Source: an uncultured Clostridia bacterium
GTDB lineage: Bacteria; Bacillota; Clostridia; Oscillospirales; QAKW01
Assembly: GCA_944387905.1 (NCBI GenBank)
Contig: CALXGU010000099.1
Coordinates: forward strand, 1 to 6,054
Direction of reading: 5' to 3'
DNA: 6,054 bases
The notes beneath the pieces were generated by a model. The model ran no database searches. It was not told where the DNA came from and saw only the letters and a program-made list of their open reading frames with translations. This document shows, in pieces, positions 5,509-6,054 of the stretch (position 1 is the stretch's first letter; every line of letters begins with the position of its first letter). The translations under genes were made by a program, and so were the position numbers.

Positions 5509-5972
5509 CATATAGTGGTTTTTGGAACAGAGTCAATCAAATAATAAGCGCTTCGATATTCGGCAGATTGTTTTTATTTATAGTCAATACAATAAAAGGC
5601 GCATTTCACAACAGTTGGATGTACAGCTTTTTTACATCAAGAAATGTCGGTGAATACGGCTCAAATTCAAAGCTTGCCGTTTTATACAGAAAGCTGATTT
5701 TTGAAAGTAAATTTTCTCAAATGGTTTCTGAAAGCGCCTGTGTTAGGTTTATATGTCACTTTCCGGAATACATCTTTTCTTCAAAAATATCGCTACTTTC
5801 TTTTTATTTGATACCGAGCGGGATATTGATGTTTGTAAGGTTTTACGGCAATATCGGCAATATGATATGTTTTGCATTCATAATAGTACTCGGTATGGTG
5901 CTTTTGAGCTTTAAGGCGTCCATCGGCACTATTATATCAGGCTCCGGAATACTGGGAAGACTAAAAAAATAA
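5502..5972 (+). CDS. Membrane protein of unknown function, possibly the N-terminal part of a larger one
   Basis: Encodes 156 aa, starting at the ATG that overlaps the flippase stop (ATGCTGA), with a perfect AGGAGG upstream, so translation is very likely coupled to the flippase. Residues 1-95 contain amphipathic helices with repeated S-x-x-x-aromatic patterns (SIFGRLF, SWMYSFF, CVRFICHF). Two strong membrane segments follow at about 97-114 and 119-141, and the protein ends at a basic GRLKK. I do not recognise a domain. The layout, and its position after a flippase, is reminiscent of the N-terminal region of clostridial O-antigen-ligase-like polymerases, which are several hundred residues longer. 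That is an impression, not a match. The reading frame continues open after the TAA, which leaves room for a nonsense mutation, a base error or simply a separate next gene. Confidence 0.75.
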   Translation: MLTYSGFWNRVNQIISASIFGRLFLFIVNTIKGAFHNSWMYSFFTSRNVGEYGSNSKLAVLYRKLIFESKFSQMVSESACVRFICHFPEYIFSSKISLLSFYLIPSGILMFVRFYGNIGNMICFAFIIVLGMVLLSFKASIGTIISGSGILGRLKK

Positions 5973-6054
5973 AAAAGAATACAGACCGAAACATACCGTG
6001 TTATATCATTAAAGAAAACTGCATTTATAGCATTGTTTATGGGGTTGGCAGTTG
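5973..6054 (+). other. Open frame beyond the last stop, running off the window
   Basis: In the same frame as the preceding gene, all 27 codons to the window edge are open and end in a hydrophobic run, TAFIALFMGLAV, that looks like the start of a membrane helix. The only standard start codons in this frame are TTG at 6033, ATG at 6039 and TTG at 6045, and none has a visible Shine-Dalgarno sequence. It may be the N-terminus of another membrane protein or the continuation of the previous one. A second frame (from 5975) is also open here. Confidence 0.3.

Noticed and set aside
5963..5976. Transcriptional slippage or frameshift on the A7 tract at the end of the last gene
   Set aside because: Losing one A leads to a stop within about a dozen codons, and gaining one A leads to a less protein-like frame; the in-phase continuation looks better than either shifted frame.

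Overview
The window is AT-rich DNA of a spore-forming Firmicute, most likely a member of the Clostridia. The case rests on an unmistakable spoIIGA-sigE pair (the mother-cell sigma factor and its activating protease), AGGAGG-type ribosome binding sites, two Gram-positive-style lipoproteins and strong sigma-A-like promoters. The species cannot be named from this sequence. There is no rRNA, tRNA, CRISPR array, insertion sequence or prophage gene, and no gene-free stretch longer than about 150 bases.

Layout, left to right. The first bases probably hold the last codons of an upstream gene. Next comes a PAP2-type membrane lipid phosphatase (+), whose final codons lie inside a perfect 21-bp bidirectional terminator. 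A small lipoprotein of unknown function (-) converges on that terminator. It is divergent from a second, unrelated lipoprotein (+), and the two candidate promoters between them share a core sequence. The second lipoprotein meets sigE (-) tail to tail with no base between their stop codons. sigE is the second gene of the spoIIGA-sigE operon (-), with a 21-nt gap. An intergenic region of about 150 bases separates spoIIGA from a divergent MurJ/MviN-family flippase gene (+). This region holds a candidate spoIIG-like promoter with an unusually long 21-bp spacer and Spo0A-box-like sequences. The flippase gene overlaps by 7 nt a small membrane protein gene (+) that I do not recognise. That gene ends at a TAA after which the same frame stays open to the window end.

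How the genes work together. SpoIIGA (membrane aspartic protease) removes the N-terminal pro-sequence of SigE after asymmetric septation, so these two form one functional unit. The PAP2 phosphatase and the MurJ-like flippase both plausibly act on polyprenyl-phosphate-linked envelope precursors, but they are not in the same operon and a direct link is inference. sigG, which often follows sigE in Bacillus and Clostridium, is not here.

I see no convincing wholly new system. The items most worth checking are the long-spacer spoIIG-like promoter, the loss of two usual MurJ charged residues in the flippase, the zero-gap convergence of sigE with a lipoprotein gene, and the open frame past the last stop codon.
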